From Atherinomorus stipes (lineage: Eukaryota; Chordata; Actinopteri; Atheriniformes; Atherinidae), in assembly GCA_023101725.1 (NCBI GenBank), contig JALJCO010007852.1:62001-126000 (forward strand): a DNA stretch of 64,000 bases, in the 5' to 3' direction. The position numbers were made by a program, and so were the translations under genes. Shown in pieces: positions 1 through 31,362 of this stretch. The number at the start of each line of letters is the position of its first letter. Position 1 is the first letter of the stretch. The notes under the pieces were generated by a model. It was not told where the DNA came from and searched no databases. It saw only the letters and a list, made by a program, of their open reading frames with translations.

Positions 1-1425
1 TTAGAAGATTTGAATAAATTTAAAATTTTTTGAAATAAGAAGTAAGTAATAAAAATTTAATTAGATTTTGTTCTTTTTTAATATTAACATTAATAATATC
101 TGTTAAAATTTAAATTTTGTTAAAGAGGAAGGGAAAAATAGATAAGAAAGAGAGATAGATTAAGAATAACTATGAAGGAAAAAAAAAAATAATAGATGAG
201 GGGTTAAAGTGTTTGAAAAATAAAGAAAGAGAAAATGGTTCTGAATGATGGTTAAATGATTGAAAGTAAAAAAATAAGAAAGGGAAAGGGAAGTGGAATA
301 AAATAGAGAAAATGAATGAAAATTAAAGGTGGTTTAGATAATATGATAATAGGTAATAATATATTCAAAATTGAAAAAAATTTATTATATGAATAGAAAG
401 ATAAAAAAAAAAAGGGGAAAGTAGAAAAAATAAAATAATGAAGGAAAGGATGAGGAAGAGAAGGGAGAGAGGTTGAAGTGGAATTGTTATTGAGATGGAA
501 GAAGAAGGAAGGGGGGCTGGGTATGAAAAAAGGGGGGGACAAAGAATTTGTATTTATGATAAAAAAAAAAAAATAAAAAAATATAGAGAATAAAAATAAT
601 AGAAGGAAAAAAGAAGATAGAAGGGAAATAAAAAAATAAAAGATGGGAGATAATTTTATTTATTTTTGAATTAAATTAAAAATATAAAGAGGTGTGTATG
701 TTAATGTATGAATGGTAAATTGAAATGTTTTTTTTTTTATTTTTTTTTTAAAAAAGAAAGAGTTGATTTATAATAAGGGGGCATAGGATTTAGTAATAAG
801 GGGGGATAGGATATGGTTGATTGATGGGGGAATATAAAGTAATTGGTTTTGGTGAGAAGTGTGAAAATTAAATATTTATCTGGGAGATATTGATTTTCTG
901 GTTTTAATTAAGAAGTTATTTTGGTTGTTATTTTTTAATCTAATGGTAGATTTTTTAGGAATTTTTATCAGAAATGTTTTTATTTTTTTTGTAATTTAGT
1001 TAATATATGAGTGTTTTTGGTGATTATGTTTTTTATAATTTTTTTTTATTTAGGTTTTTCGTTCTTTTTTTTTTTGGAAGGAATAATTTTTTATTTTTCC
1101 TAATCTGGAGGAAGGTTGTTTTAAATTATTCTCTTAAAACGAATGATAGAGTGGATCATTGTTGGAATATGTTCTTGACTTAGGGTGATATATGTGGGGG
1201 TTGAGTTATTATATAATAAAGAAAGGAAGGGAAAAAGAGGGGGAGGATGGGGAGGAGGAGATGAAATTTATTTGGTTATTTGCTAGATTTTTTACAATGC
1301 TATTATGGTGAAAAAGAAATAAAAAAAAGGAAAAAAATTAAAATAAAATAATAATGCTGTTATAACATTCATTATAAAATACAATCCTAAAAATGAAAAA
1401 TAGGAGGGATGAAGGGGATAGAGTC
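1..1425. other. Cytosine-depleted, purine/T-rich low-complexity stretch
   Basis: The plus strand is almost free of C over long runs (the first 60 bases contain none) while G, A and T stay frequent, so the bias is strand-asymmetric and not simple AT-richness. No coding pattern, clear repeat unit or known element is visible. The bias stops at about 1425-1550, after which composition is ordinary. It could be a low-quality contig end, a C-to-T-like artefact or an unusual purine-rich satellite; the sequence alone does not decide. Confidence 0.75.
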
Positions 1426-1505
1426 ACACGCCAAACTATTCCCGCCGGAGCCGGGGGGCCCGGCGGCGCGGCGCCCCGGGGCGGGGCGGCCGGCGCAGGG
1501 AGGAA
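1425..1505. other. Abrupt GC-rich block inside purine-rich sequence
   Basis: About 80 bases of nearly pure G and C (GCCGGGGGGCCCGGCGGCGC and similar) are flanked on both sides by A/G-rich, C-poor sequence. There is no matching GC-rich context, exon or promoter motif. It reads more like an assembly or chimeric joint than a CpG island. Confidence 0.6.
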
Positions 1506-1549
1506 AGAAAAAAAAAAAGGGAAAAAAAAAAGGACAGGAATGTTAATGA

Positions 1550-2048
1550 AAGACGATTTTCCACAAATGTGAATAATGGGGAGGTTCTTTCCATAATGTT
1601 GTAAATCTACTTTATGACCCTGAAAGAACAAGAACAAACTCGATAAATATTTGTTTATGATGCCCCTTGAGTATTCTCAGAAATGAACAAATGTGTAAAA
1701 GATGAGCAGAGAAGTGACTGATGGAGACAGATGCGATAAATGTCTTGAGGCTTCAGTTTTTCACATCAACCAAACACTTTGCTTGTTATTGACATCCTGC
1801 AAACCCAGCTGTTTGTTTGGTCTGAGTTTGCCTCCCAATGAAATTTCCCACAAACAGGTACACAGATGTTGTGTGAACAGCTGTGCAAATAATGAAGCCA
1901 GCTGCCAGCAACAGCTTTGCTGGATTTAGACATATTTTAACGTAAGTTGAGCAACTTCATGACAGACAACTGCTGAACAGCCGCCATGAAATCAAAACAT
2001 GCACGTCGGTGACGTGCTCCTCAGTTACTGTGTCACAGCATCACATGC
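1550..2048. other. Unannotated stretch, nothing recognised
   Basis: Ordinary AT-rich vertebrate sequence. The short open frame at 1702-1929 has no recognisable domain or credible splice context. No upstream fpgs exon could be identified here. Confidence 0.5.
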
Positions 2049-2289
2049 TAGAGATGAGATTTATGGCTCTTTGAAGGGAGCTGGATCTTTAAGAGCTTCT
2101 AAAGAGGCATTCAAAGACTGGCTCGTTCTTACGTTTTAGTCATTATTTTTATTTTACAATTCAATCAACAGTAAGTAATCTTTGTCAAGTGTATGATTAC
2201 TGGTAGCAACAGTAATAGACTAATTACTTTAATTATTATGTAATTAAAAATTATTACATAATGTTTTGGATTCATTAATACAATATTAA

Positions 2290-2321
<32 letters not shown>
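2290..2321. repeat. (TTA)n microsatellite
   Basis: About ten uninterrupted TTA units inside the 2049-3184 repeat. Confidence 0.9.
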
Positions 2322-2322
<1 letters not shown>

Positions 2323-2343
2323 ATTTTTATTATATTATAATAT

Positions 2344-2347
<4 letters not shown>

Positions 2348-2392
<45 letters not shown>

Positions 2393-2405
2393 TATATATA
2401 TATAT
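2348..2405. repeat. (TA)n microsatellite
   Basis: A long AT dinucleotide run with a short CACACA interruption near its 3' end. Confidence 0.9.
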
Positions 2406-3201
2406 TATCTAACATTAATATAGATAATTATTATGATGATTAATAATTACATCATCATTATCATTATTATAATTATTTAATAAGGAAAAAAATCAAAAAT
2501 AAGTAGTGCATAATACATAATAGTAGTTATTTTGGAATAACAGTAATGGAGGCAATATTTGGATTAGAATAATTCCAACTTACACACCCCGCCATACACT
2601 CGGTTGGTGGGAAATGTTCTGAAATATTGGTGATAATTTTCATTTGTTTTGTGTTTTTATTCACAGTGTTTTATAAAGTGACTCCCTGTCCCTGTGATTA
2701 GACAGTGAGATCATTATATTTGTATTTTTACTCACTGAAATAACAACTAAGGTGGTTACACCTAACCTGGATGCAAAATAACTTTACTCTAAATATACTT
2801 TATACAAGAACATTTTCGTGATGCAAAAAAAATCTCAGAGTATGTAAGAATAAAGGCTGGGAAACAATATCTATATACAATCTACTATAAGGGATTTTTT
2901 AATGCAGGAAAAATACAGAAACACAGTAAATATATAAATCGAGATAGAATAAATCTGAGGTACATCAGTGTAAATTTTTCTGCCCATAGATGCATTCACA
3001 TGAGTGAGGCGTGTTGGACATCAGTCTCCCATGATGCAAACATGTGTCATGGAAACATGTGTCATGGAAAGGCAGCGTGGACAATCTGGATATAAAAAAG
3101 AATGGTTCACAACTGAGATCCGTTCTTATCATTCATTTACAAGAGCCATTCAAAAGAATGGATTCATGAATGTCTCATCTCCAGCAGGTTCTCTGTTGAA
3201 A

Positions 3202-3696
3202 TAGTCGTCCTCAAAATTATGCATACCCTCAGTAATTCAAACAACAAGAAACAAAAGAAACTGATAATAAGTAAAAATGTACAAAATCATAATTTAGTGA
3301 AATAAAATATTGCTTTTGAATTGTGGTTAAAATAAAAAAAAATGAAAAAACAAACTTTCCCAGACACATTAAAGCATCTTTCCCATGAACAGTGGACCAA
3401 CACACCTGTCACCAGGTGTAAAAGTCTTTCTGAACATGACAGAAAACACCTGATTGCAGTGATTGCCTCAAAGTGTTGCTCAGCAATATGTTACCTTCGG
3501 AGCCCCATCATGTTTGTTTACTTGTTTCATTTTTTGTGTTTGTTTTTAATATTTCTTTCAGACCACAATTTAAAATCAACGTCATGATTTTCATAGAATT
3601 TTTATTTATAATTACTTTTGTCAATTAAAATTTCACTGACAGCTGATTTTTTCCTTCTTTAAGTGGAGGGTGTGAATAATTTTGAGGACAACTGTA
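3202..3696. mobile_element. ~500-bp MITE family M1, copy 1
   Basis: Ends are inverted: AGTCGTCCTCAAAATTATGC at the left and AATTTTGAGGACAACTGTA at the right, next to TA. The inside is AT-rich and carries the recognisable CACCTGTCACCAGGTGTAAA block. Related copies lie at 8368-8917, 9543-10051, 11907-12349, 49171-49681 and from 63653 to the window end. There is no coding capacity, so it is a non-autonomous DNA element, probably of Tc1/mariner type given the flanking TA. Confidence 0.75.
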
Positions 3697-4213
3697 GGTG
3701 CGTGGACTGATGCAGCCCTGAAAACTCCTCCTGCAGAAACAGGAACAGAATGTGGCTCTAAAAGTAGATGTTGCTTTATTCATTGAGCTTCATGTGAATG
3801 TTTGTTTTATTGCTACAGTACTATATACTCTGTGCCATTTCTAGAAACTGCTTCTATTTTTGTGTGGATAAAACTAATAATAACGATTCAAATTCTCCAT
3901 CCACTCAACCTAAACATTCATTCTAGTATGTGAAAACTAATAACTGCTGCGAGTACTCTGTCTGAGGTAACGATTACTTAATGTGTGATATGATTAAGTC
4001 TGCAATTATTTCTTTAATGTTAGAAACATCACATATAAACCCAATTAAAGGCAAAGTATATCTGTAGAAGAAACCGTTAAGTTGTCTGTGTACTGATCAT
4101 TTTTATAATACACTCAGAAAATGAGAATTCACTTTGATTCAATTCAGTTAGCTTTATTTGTAACCAAGTCATCCCAAGGAACTTTTACAGATGCAGTCCT
4201 TTAATCCAGTTCT
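3697..4213. other. Unannotated stretch
   Basis: AT-rich sequence without a recognisable exon, RNA or repeat end. Confidence 0.5.
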
Positions 4214-5101
4214 TTAAAGGAATAGTACACCCACAGAATGATGTTCGTTCATTTTCTACTCACCCTCATGCTGAGCAAGACTGTGGAGCACTTTTTTAAC
4301 ATCTGAAATGCAGCCGGAGATCGGACAGGTTTTCGTTTTTCCCCAACTTTCAAATAATGGATTTCACCAGCGACTGAACCAAAAAGTTCCATAAAAGTCC
4401 ACAAAAACAATATTCCTCCATACTGCTCATCCAATGTAATCCAGCATCCATAATTTACTCAAAACGACATCATTAAGTATATGTTTACAGTTTAAACAGT
4501 ACTACATCCAGCTGCCATGAAGTGCGTCCAAGTTCACGACACTACAGAAGCCGGCAGACACTACGGCAGACGAGATCGCGCGTTTTCTTCTTCTTTCTTT
4601 CTTTGTTTTAAATCAATAGCCGACCCCTCTTGTGTTTGTCCGGTTTGTCCGCAGCTTGTTCGCTCTTGGCACTATGTGAACAGCGAATTTCTTCTTCTAC
4701 GCTTGCATTATCTGCAGAGTAGGTGCTGAATGCTGCGGCTTCTGTAGTGTCGTGAGCTCGCACAAATGCGCAAGTAGAAAGTGCAATGTAGAACTGTTTA
4801 GGCCACAAAAATATACTAAATGATGTTGTTTCAAGTAAATTCTGGACGCTACCCACTCAAGACACTTGGATTACATTGGACGAGCAGTATGGAGGAATAC
4901 TGCCAAACTTTTGTGGACTTTTATGGACCTTTTTGTTCAGTCGCCGGTGAACTCCATTATATGAAAGTTGGGGGAAAACGAGAAGTCGTCCTGATCTCCG
5001 GCTGCATCTGCGATATTAAAAAAGTGCTGCAGAGTCTTGCTCAGCATCAAGGTGGGTAGAAAATGAAGCCTCATTAATCTGTGGGTGTACTATTCCTTTA
5101 A
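4214..5101. mobile_element. Long-TIR MITE family M2, copy A
   Basis: Begins TTAAAGGAATAGTACACCC and ends GGGTGTACTATTCCTTTAA, with inverted similarity extending about 250 bases inwards (left half CTCATGCTGAGCAAGACTG; right half CAGAGTCTTGCTCAGCATCA). Other copies: 6112-7385 (B), 25990-26500 (D, partial) and 38083-38964 (C). Short open frames inside it are chance frames of the inverted arms. It resembles the abundant GGAATAGTTCACCC repeats of fish genomes. Confidence 0.8.
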
Positions 5102-5512
5102 TGTACAGTTGTTATCCTATTAAATCTATTATATCATCCACATTGGTCTAATTCATAAGAACCGTGATCATATACAGTATGTCCATGAAAAATAATTATG
5201 TAGCTACAGAGACCAACTGTGATTGGATCCTCCTTCATGATGCACGTGGAGACAGTGGAAAGGAAAAACTCCCCGGTAACAGGAAGGAAAACCTCCAGCA
5301 GAACCATCTGCCTGACTGGTTGGTCAGGGAAAGGGTCATATGAGTTGAAGCCAGGAAAGCCTGCAGAAAAAGATGAAGACAAACACAAATTAATGACAGC
5401 AATGTCATATGTTTGTATATGGAGATCAAAGGAAACTCAGGAAAATGTGGGGGGGGGGGTTATTCAGTGCATCATGGGGAGCCTCATGCAGAGCCTTGCT
5501 ATTTTCTTTCAG
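5102..5512. other. Non-coding flank of first visible fpgs exon
   Basis: Contains a dispersed fish-like fragment at about 5255-5325 (AGGAAGGAAAACCTCCAGCA) and a poly-G run near 5450. The stretch just before 5513 ends TTTTCTTTCAG, a good pyrimidine tract and acceptor. Confidence 0.55.
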
Positions 5513-25371
<19,859 letters not shown>

Positions 25372-25448
25372 AGAAGTTGTCTCTGTCAACACATGCAGGG
25401 TGGTGAAAGCATATTCATGAGATGACTCCTGAGATTTATGGTTTTCAA

Positions 25449-25454
25449 ATTAAA
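25449..25454 (+). promoter_or_regulatory. Possible fpgs poly-A signal ATTAAA
   Basis: ATTAAA 78 bases after the stop, followed by a T-rich stretch at 25470-25490. Confidence 0.4.
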
Positions 25455-25569
25455 TGATCATTTATATCATACTTTTTTCTTTTTTTTTATCCTTTTACAT
25501 ATTTTTGGGCTGGTATTAGCCTGCTACCTCTGACTGGCATGTACACAGCTACTGGTGCAGTGGTGCCTG

Positions 25570-25575
25570 AATAAA
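25570..25575 (+). promoter_or_regulatory. Possible fpgs poly-A signal AATAAA
   Basis: Canonical hexamer about 200 bases after the stop codon, with GT-rich sequence downstream. Confidence 0.5.
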
Positions 25576-25835
25576 CTCAACCAGACTTCTGTTTCTTGGT
25601 TCATTGAGATGTTTCACCTCTCATATGAAAAGCTTCTTCAGCTTTTGGCTCAGGGCACATTCACAGCAGCCTTTTTGATTCAAAACAGGGTCCGGGAAAG
25701 GGGAAGAGTCTGCTTTGTTCAGGGTATTATGAATGCACAAACGGAGTCTGGTTCAGACCAAACAAGCAAACTCAGTCCGCCCCCAAACGCAGGTCTCAGC
25801 ACGACTGAAGGAAGTGGACTACAACTGCCTCACTG

Positions 25836-25990
25836 CATTGGTCCAGGTTTTCTTTCCCTTCCTGCTTTAACACACCTGACACGATTAGATGAATCGAACA
25901 GCCTGAAGTTTTGGACAATGACTCATTAATTTGAGTCAGGTGTGTTGGAGCAGGAAGGCATGAAAACCTGCAGGATTGTGGCCCTCGAGA
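25836..25990. repeat. Fragment of fish hAT-like repeat
   Basis: Inverted pieces CTGCTTTAACACACCTGACA and GTCAGGTGTGTTGGAGCAGG surround a short loop, a pattern of widespread fish MITEs. It abuts M2 copy D. Confidence 0.55.
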
Positions 25991-26500
25991 ACCCCCACAG
26001 AATGATGTGTGTTCATTTTCTACACACCCTCATGCTGAGCAAGACTCTGGAGCAATGGGGGTGGGGGGGTGGGGTTGTTTTCCCCCAACTTTCATAGAAT
26101 GGAATTCACTGGTGACTGAACCAAAAAGGTCCATAAAAGTCCACAAAAACTTGACAATATTCCTCCAAACTGCTCGTCCAATGTAATCCAAGTGTCCTGA
26201 GTGGGTTGCGTCCATAATTTACTGGAAACTATATAATTTAGTATATTTTTATAGCTTAAACCAGTGTTTCCCATTTTTCCAGTCCTCAGGACCCACTGCC
26301 CTGCATATCTTCAAGGCAACCCTGCTTTCACACACCTGAATCACATGAATGGTTCGTGAAAACACTGCAAAGAACTTGATGATGAAGTTCATTCATCTGA
26401 ATCAGGTGTGTTGAAGTAGGAACACATGGAAGCTATGCATTGAGAAAGACTGGCTTAAACAGTAGAACATTTAGCTGCCGTGACTTCTGTCACTTGGAGC
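25990..26500. mobile_element. Long-TIR MITE family M2, copy D (partial, interrupted)
   Basis: Begins CCACAGAATGATG and follows the left half of copies A-C, with a G-rich replacement at 26056-26076. It is interrupted by 26262-26452 and lost beyond about 26500. Confidence 0.75.
26262..26452. mobile_element. 191-bp hAT-like MITE with perfect 8-bp TSD
   Basis: Flanked by GCTTAAAC on both sides (26254-26261 and 26453-26460). Ends CAGTGTTTCCCATTTTT and TGCATTGAGAAAGACTG are approximately inverted. The other M2 copies show the uninterrupted target. Confidence 0.9.
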
Positions 26501-28463
26501 TCATATCTAGGGAGGTACAAGGAAACTTTGGAATATCATCTCCAACTGCACCTTTCATGGATAAAAAAAAAGAGAAAAAAAAGGAAAACGGGGGAAGGGG
26601 GAGGAAGAAAGACGGAGAAAGGAGAAAAAAGGGAAAAAAATTTTAATTCCCTGTTTAGAGTTGGAACATCCTGCTGCTACTCTTCCAGCCTGCTGGGAGT
26701 TTTCTGAGATGTGGAGAAAAATCAGGGATGTTAAAAATGAACAGAAATGACCTCTGCTGTATCAACCAGCCCTTTGGCTTCAGATAGTCTCATTTACATG
26801 CTGGTGCTGTCCTCTCAAACCAGCATGAGATGCATCTTGGCTTCATTTCAGAAATCCAACAGTTCTCATATTCAAGCTGCATTTTCTGTGTTTTCACTTC
26901 CCGTCGTTCAACATTTAATATTCCGCCTTCATTTCTACAGCTGTGCCTACGTTTTATCTGATTACTGAGAACTAGCTGACACAGTAAACCTCGCAAAGGA
27001 CGACAGTTTCATTTGAAAAGCTGATTTTGTTGTAGGAATCTGGCCAAGATGAGATGATGTTGCCTGCCAAGCATTGGGAATATCAGGGGTTCATCACACA
27101 GGGTCTCCCTGGAGGGGCAACGTCGCCATGTCAGAAAAACAGGAATGTTGCAGACAAAGTATGAGGTGGATGCAATAAATCAAAGCTGGACTCTGGATTG
27201 ATCCAAATATGTGATAACTTAATGATTTCACAGTTTTTAAACTTTTTAATGCAGGTGGCTCGTTTTCTCCAGACTGAACATAAACTTTGCAGATCTCTTG
27301 CAGAACGAAACACAACAATGTCACTTCTCAAAACAGGTTCCACCCAACAAAATAACACACACGTCTTTCTGTTTCATTATGAAAGCATCAAATAAACACT
27401 AATCTAATAAATGAAAAACAACTGGTAGAAAATTGGGGGAAAGAAAATGTTCCTGCAAAGACCTCCCCTTCTAAAGTAAAGCAGAACACAATTACACAGT
27501 TTAATTTTACAAAAAGTTCAGGCGAGGTTTCCAAAATGGCCACTTTGGCACAGTTGCCAATGTTATTTTCCAACATGCCACAGTATTATAATTCTTCTAC
27601 AATAAATATCTTTAAAAAAAACAAACAAACAAACAACAAAAACAGCCTTAAACTGCAGCTTTTATGACTTCTGTTTCTGCGCACGGCCGCACAGCGTCCT
27701 TACCTGGCTGTTTGTGGTTACACAGACCCATAACTCCACAACAGATTGGTTGATTTTGGTAAATGAGACATCAATCAATTGTATAGAGCCAGTAGAATGT
27801 AACTAAACCCCCGTGGGAAAGATTGACAGGACTTTCAGCCAATTAGAACCAGCGGAAGGCGGTCATTCAGTGTTGGCTGGTACCTGCATCGGTAGATTGT
27901 GAAGCTGTCTGCTGGGTCCTAAAGACCTTTGACTTAACTGAAAGTGTTTCATGTGTTGCCCCAGAGATTATTTTCAAACAACCAAGTGTGGATTTACCGA
28001 TAAAAAAATGTTTTTTTCTGCTGTTGCTACTTATCGGCTCCTATCTCTGTAATGTTTTGGTGTAGACGACTGTGGAGCACATGCTTGGATTCTGCAAAGT
28101 CTAAGCGTTAATTAGATATATAATTTGTGCGGGTTTGATCTGGAGTTGAGGCTGTGGAGACAGAAATGTTGTCGTTTTGATCCACTTCTTCCTCAGCATC
28201 ACTTCAGTCTGGAATGAAAACTTGGCATTGGCGTTTATCCGATTTACAAAGTTTAACAGAGTAGTAGCTGACGGACTATTGTTAGCAGGCTAGCCAGCTT
28301 GATGACATGCCTAACTTTGTGCGGCTGAAAACACACAAGCATCTGAAAATCGGGTCTGTACCCCCCCGTTTCCAGTGGAACAACTGGGGACAGCCAAGAA
28401 AGGAGACGCTTTCAGATGCTCTCAGCACCTGTTGTTGCTGAGTAACAATCACGAGGGAGGTTA
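26500..28463. other. Intergenic, nothing recognised
   Basis: A purine-rich G/A tract lies at 26560-26640. No exon with family resemblance or repeat end found. Confidence 0.45.
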
Positions 28464-28762
28464 CAGATGCGGGCATGAAAACGTTCCTCCTTTTTCTGCC
28501 AGAAGTGGTGCAGTAATAGTGCACCATTACTGCACTATCACTGGCTGAACGGTTTGTCCCGCGAATACATCATCACGTACGATGTCCAAACTTGGCATGT
28601 GGAAACATCCTTGTTCTGGGCGTTCATTTATGCTCTGAAATCATTTCCCCTGGGCACACAGCTGTTTCCTTGTGCGAATGAATGAGCAGACAAGTCGCTG
28701 GTAAGTGTCTGGTAAGTGTCTGGTTGTCGGCTGAAACGGGAACTTTTTCATGCCCAGATCTG
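28464..28762. mobile_element. MITE family M3, copy 2
   Basis: Ends CAGATGCGGGCATGAAAACG and TTTTTCATGCCCAGATCTG, flanked by TA. The interior orientation is inverted relative to copies 1 and 3. Confidence 0.85.
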
Positions 28763-28967
28763 TATAAGGTCCCTCTCAGGTTCAAATTTGTTAAACAATC
28801 AATTCAGCAAATTGAAGCCATTTATTTTTAAATACAGTCTTGTTGGTTGAAGAATCCAGTGTGAAATACTGCCACATCACCAACATGATCACGAGCTTAG
28901 CTCCTTGTCTAACAGGTGATCAGTTCTTCTTCCCCACTGCGCAATGAGATGTTTACATGATGTAATT

Positions 28968-29930
28968 TTTCGACGTCCAAATCAGGTCTCCTGAAGGTGC
29001 ACAATAAAAGATTTTATTACATCTTTTTCAGACGTCGCATGGAGGTCCAATCCTGACGTCTTGCCGACCTCCAATCTGGACGTTCACATGACGTTCAAAT
29101 TCTGCACTTATTAATCTGTTGGATTAGGGTTGTAACTATGGTGCACGGGTCAACTGAACTAGTAAGACAGTGGTGAATTTTAACCAGTCTGGAGCTGGCT
29201 TTTAATCCAGGATCATTGGATTGATGGAGCAGTGTTTCAAGCCCCTCTGCCACAGAGGATGTCAGGAAGCCATCAACGATGTGTAGTTGAATTTACATAA
29301 AGAAAAAAAAAGAAATTGAAATGAGAGGGGGCAAGAAAAATGGAATGTTAATTGGGATAAAATCTAATATATGCAAAAATAGGACAGTATATCCACATAT
29401 ATTGGGAGGTATGGGAGATTCTTATAAGATAGAAAATTTTATTGAAGAGATTGGTTCAGAGCTGGGCTTCAACCTATGATCTATAGATCATAGGTTGATC
29501 AATGTTTAAATCAGTAGGCTATTGGCTCTGACTGTGGTGGTACAGGTTGAGGCATAGAAAACAAAAGAACAAAAATTAAAATGAACAATGAACAAAATTC
29601 TACATTTATTTTGCACGTTCTGATGACGTCTAGATGTGCTCCTTGACAGATGTCCAGATGAGATGTAAATGTAAACGTCAGCTACACGTCTAAAACAAGT
29701 CCAATAATGACGTCTAAATCTTGGATCTATTTTGCACGTTACTTTAACGTCTAGATTTGGTCTTCAGATGGCGTCCAAATTCAGAACGTCATTACGACGT
29801 CTCAAAAAGGTCCAATTTAGACGTCATTTCTAACCTATTTTGCACGTCGCACTGCAGATGGTCTTTGACAGGCCGACATAATACTGACATGATCTGCACG
29901 TCTCTCAACGTCCGATGTTTGGTGGGTCAC
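28968..29930. mobile_element. ACGT-rich dispersed element
   Basis: About 19 ACGT-type cores (GACGTC, AACGTC, CACGTC variants) cluster in two blocks, 28968-29100 and 29610-29915, around an AT-rich centre. The end TCTCAACGTCCGATGTTTGG resembles termini of fish DNA elements. No transposase is seen. Confidence 0.55.
29469..29498. repeat. 30-bp perfect palindrome
   Basis: TCAACCTATGATCTA followed by its exact reverse complement, without a spacer. Confidence 0.9.
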
Positions 29931-31063
29931 CTCTCTAAACCAGCAGCTGCACCACAGCTTTATCTGAGTATTCTGGGATTCGTCTCCCTCATCTTCCATA
30001 CTGGTGGATTTTCTATCGCAGGAAGCACAGAGCTGCTTCTCTGCTGTAGCTTCCTAGAGTAGAATAATAGTTGTAAAAATAGACTATTTTTTTTTTAAGA
30101 TTTAATAAAAGCCTGTTGAGGTAAACACATGATTACTGCAAGTCTTGCAACAAAAAAATATCCGATAGTTGGTACAACATCATACTGTACAATCAGCTAG
30201 AATAGCTTTATGCCTGATTTAGTCCAGTCAAACCACTTTTTGTAGTTAAGAATGTGGACAGGATTTAAGATATTTCAATAAGATTAGAGGAACAGTTCAA
30301 CTTCTGAGCTTTAAAGGCCCTAAACAGTTAACATGACTCTGACCTTCCATCTTCATCATCCTCTCCCTTGCTGCTTCCTTGGGCTGCCTGCTGCAGCTTT
30401 CTTTTTCTTTGTTGAATATTAAAAGTTTAATCCTCTCCTTTCTAGACATTATGCTGTAATTGGTAAATAAAAAGAGACCAACAGTGTGAATACGAAAGCT
30501 TGCGTACATGTCAAGGCACAAGATAAGTTTTCCTGCAGGCAACTGTCTATTTTATCATTTAGCAAATAAATGACTGCAAGTGTTAATTATGTAGCCTGAT
30601 GGAAACCTGCACAATACCCTACTAAAGGGAGAAGCCTCTACTCATTGGGCTCCGTCAGTGCCCTCTGAGATAAAACTTTGTATCACGTAACATAACGTTA
30701 AGCCATCATCTCACTTCCCTCCTCTGATTAAACCTGATCAACAACTGCAGGCCGACTGAGCTGCAGGTTCTGTGGCTGCCAGCGTCACGAAAGACGTAAA
30801 ATAGTCCACTCAGCAGCTTCTTGTGAAAAACTAATTTCAAAGGTAAAGAAAACAACATTAATGTATTAATGATTGACTAAATATTTATTTACTTCATGAG
30901 TGACCATGGTATAAGCAGGATAATGGCCTTTGAGTTTGTCCATTATCAGAAATGAATGAACTTCACATTCATTAATTTTTGATAATGGACACCTCATTGG
31001 GCATTATTGGTTAAGCAATCATATATACAACAAGTTCTTTGTTTTTTTTTATTTTCTGTTTAC
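29931..31063. other. Intergenic, nothing recognised
   Basis: AT-rich sequence; no exon, RNA or repeat end supported. Confidence 0.45.
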
Positions 31064-31284
31064 ATCCCTGAGGGGAAATTAAGGCTCTGCATTTTCACCC
31101 ATCTCTGTACATTAGTACCAGAGAGCGGTGGGCTGCTACTTGAGGTGTCTGGGGACCAGTTGGTGGGGCTTAAGGACCTTGCTCAGGGGTCCATAGTGGT
31201 TCACCTGGGTGTCGTGTCGGGGACTCGAACCCAGGTCCTCTGCGCCAAGGCTCACAACGCTGCCACTAGGCTACCCATTCCCCC
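31064..31284. repeat. Dispersed repeat family R1, copy 1
   Basis: ATCCCTGAGGGGAAATTAAG to GGCTACCCATTCCC. A diverged copy is at 57960-58131. GGGGACTCGAACCCAGG looks like a tRNA T-arm on the opposite strand, hinting at a SINE in reverse orientation. Confidence 0.6.
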
Positions 31285-31362
31285 TGCACGTATTCTGTTG
31301 TAAAAGTAGTAATTTCACATCATTTCTCATCTGCAGCAAAACTCGTTGATTTAATCAATGCT

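Larger units (their letters stand above)
2049..3184. mobile_element. hAT-like dispersed element (copy 1 of 2)
   Basis: The start (TAGAGATGAGATTTATGGC, followed by a run on GAAGGGAGCTGGATCTT) and the block at 2550-2735 match a second copy at 63192-63530. The far end at 3170-3184 (TCTCATCTCC) is roughly inverted relative to the start, suggesting terminal inverted repeats. TTA and TA microsatellites lie inside. The hAT assignment is inferred from end structure; no transposase is present. Confidence 0.5.

Noticed and set aside
5219..5512. In-frame open sequence upstream of the first visible fpgs exon
   Set aside because: It includes a dispersed repeat, and a strong acceptor lies at 5512; only the part from 5513 resembles FPGS.
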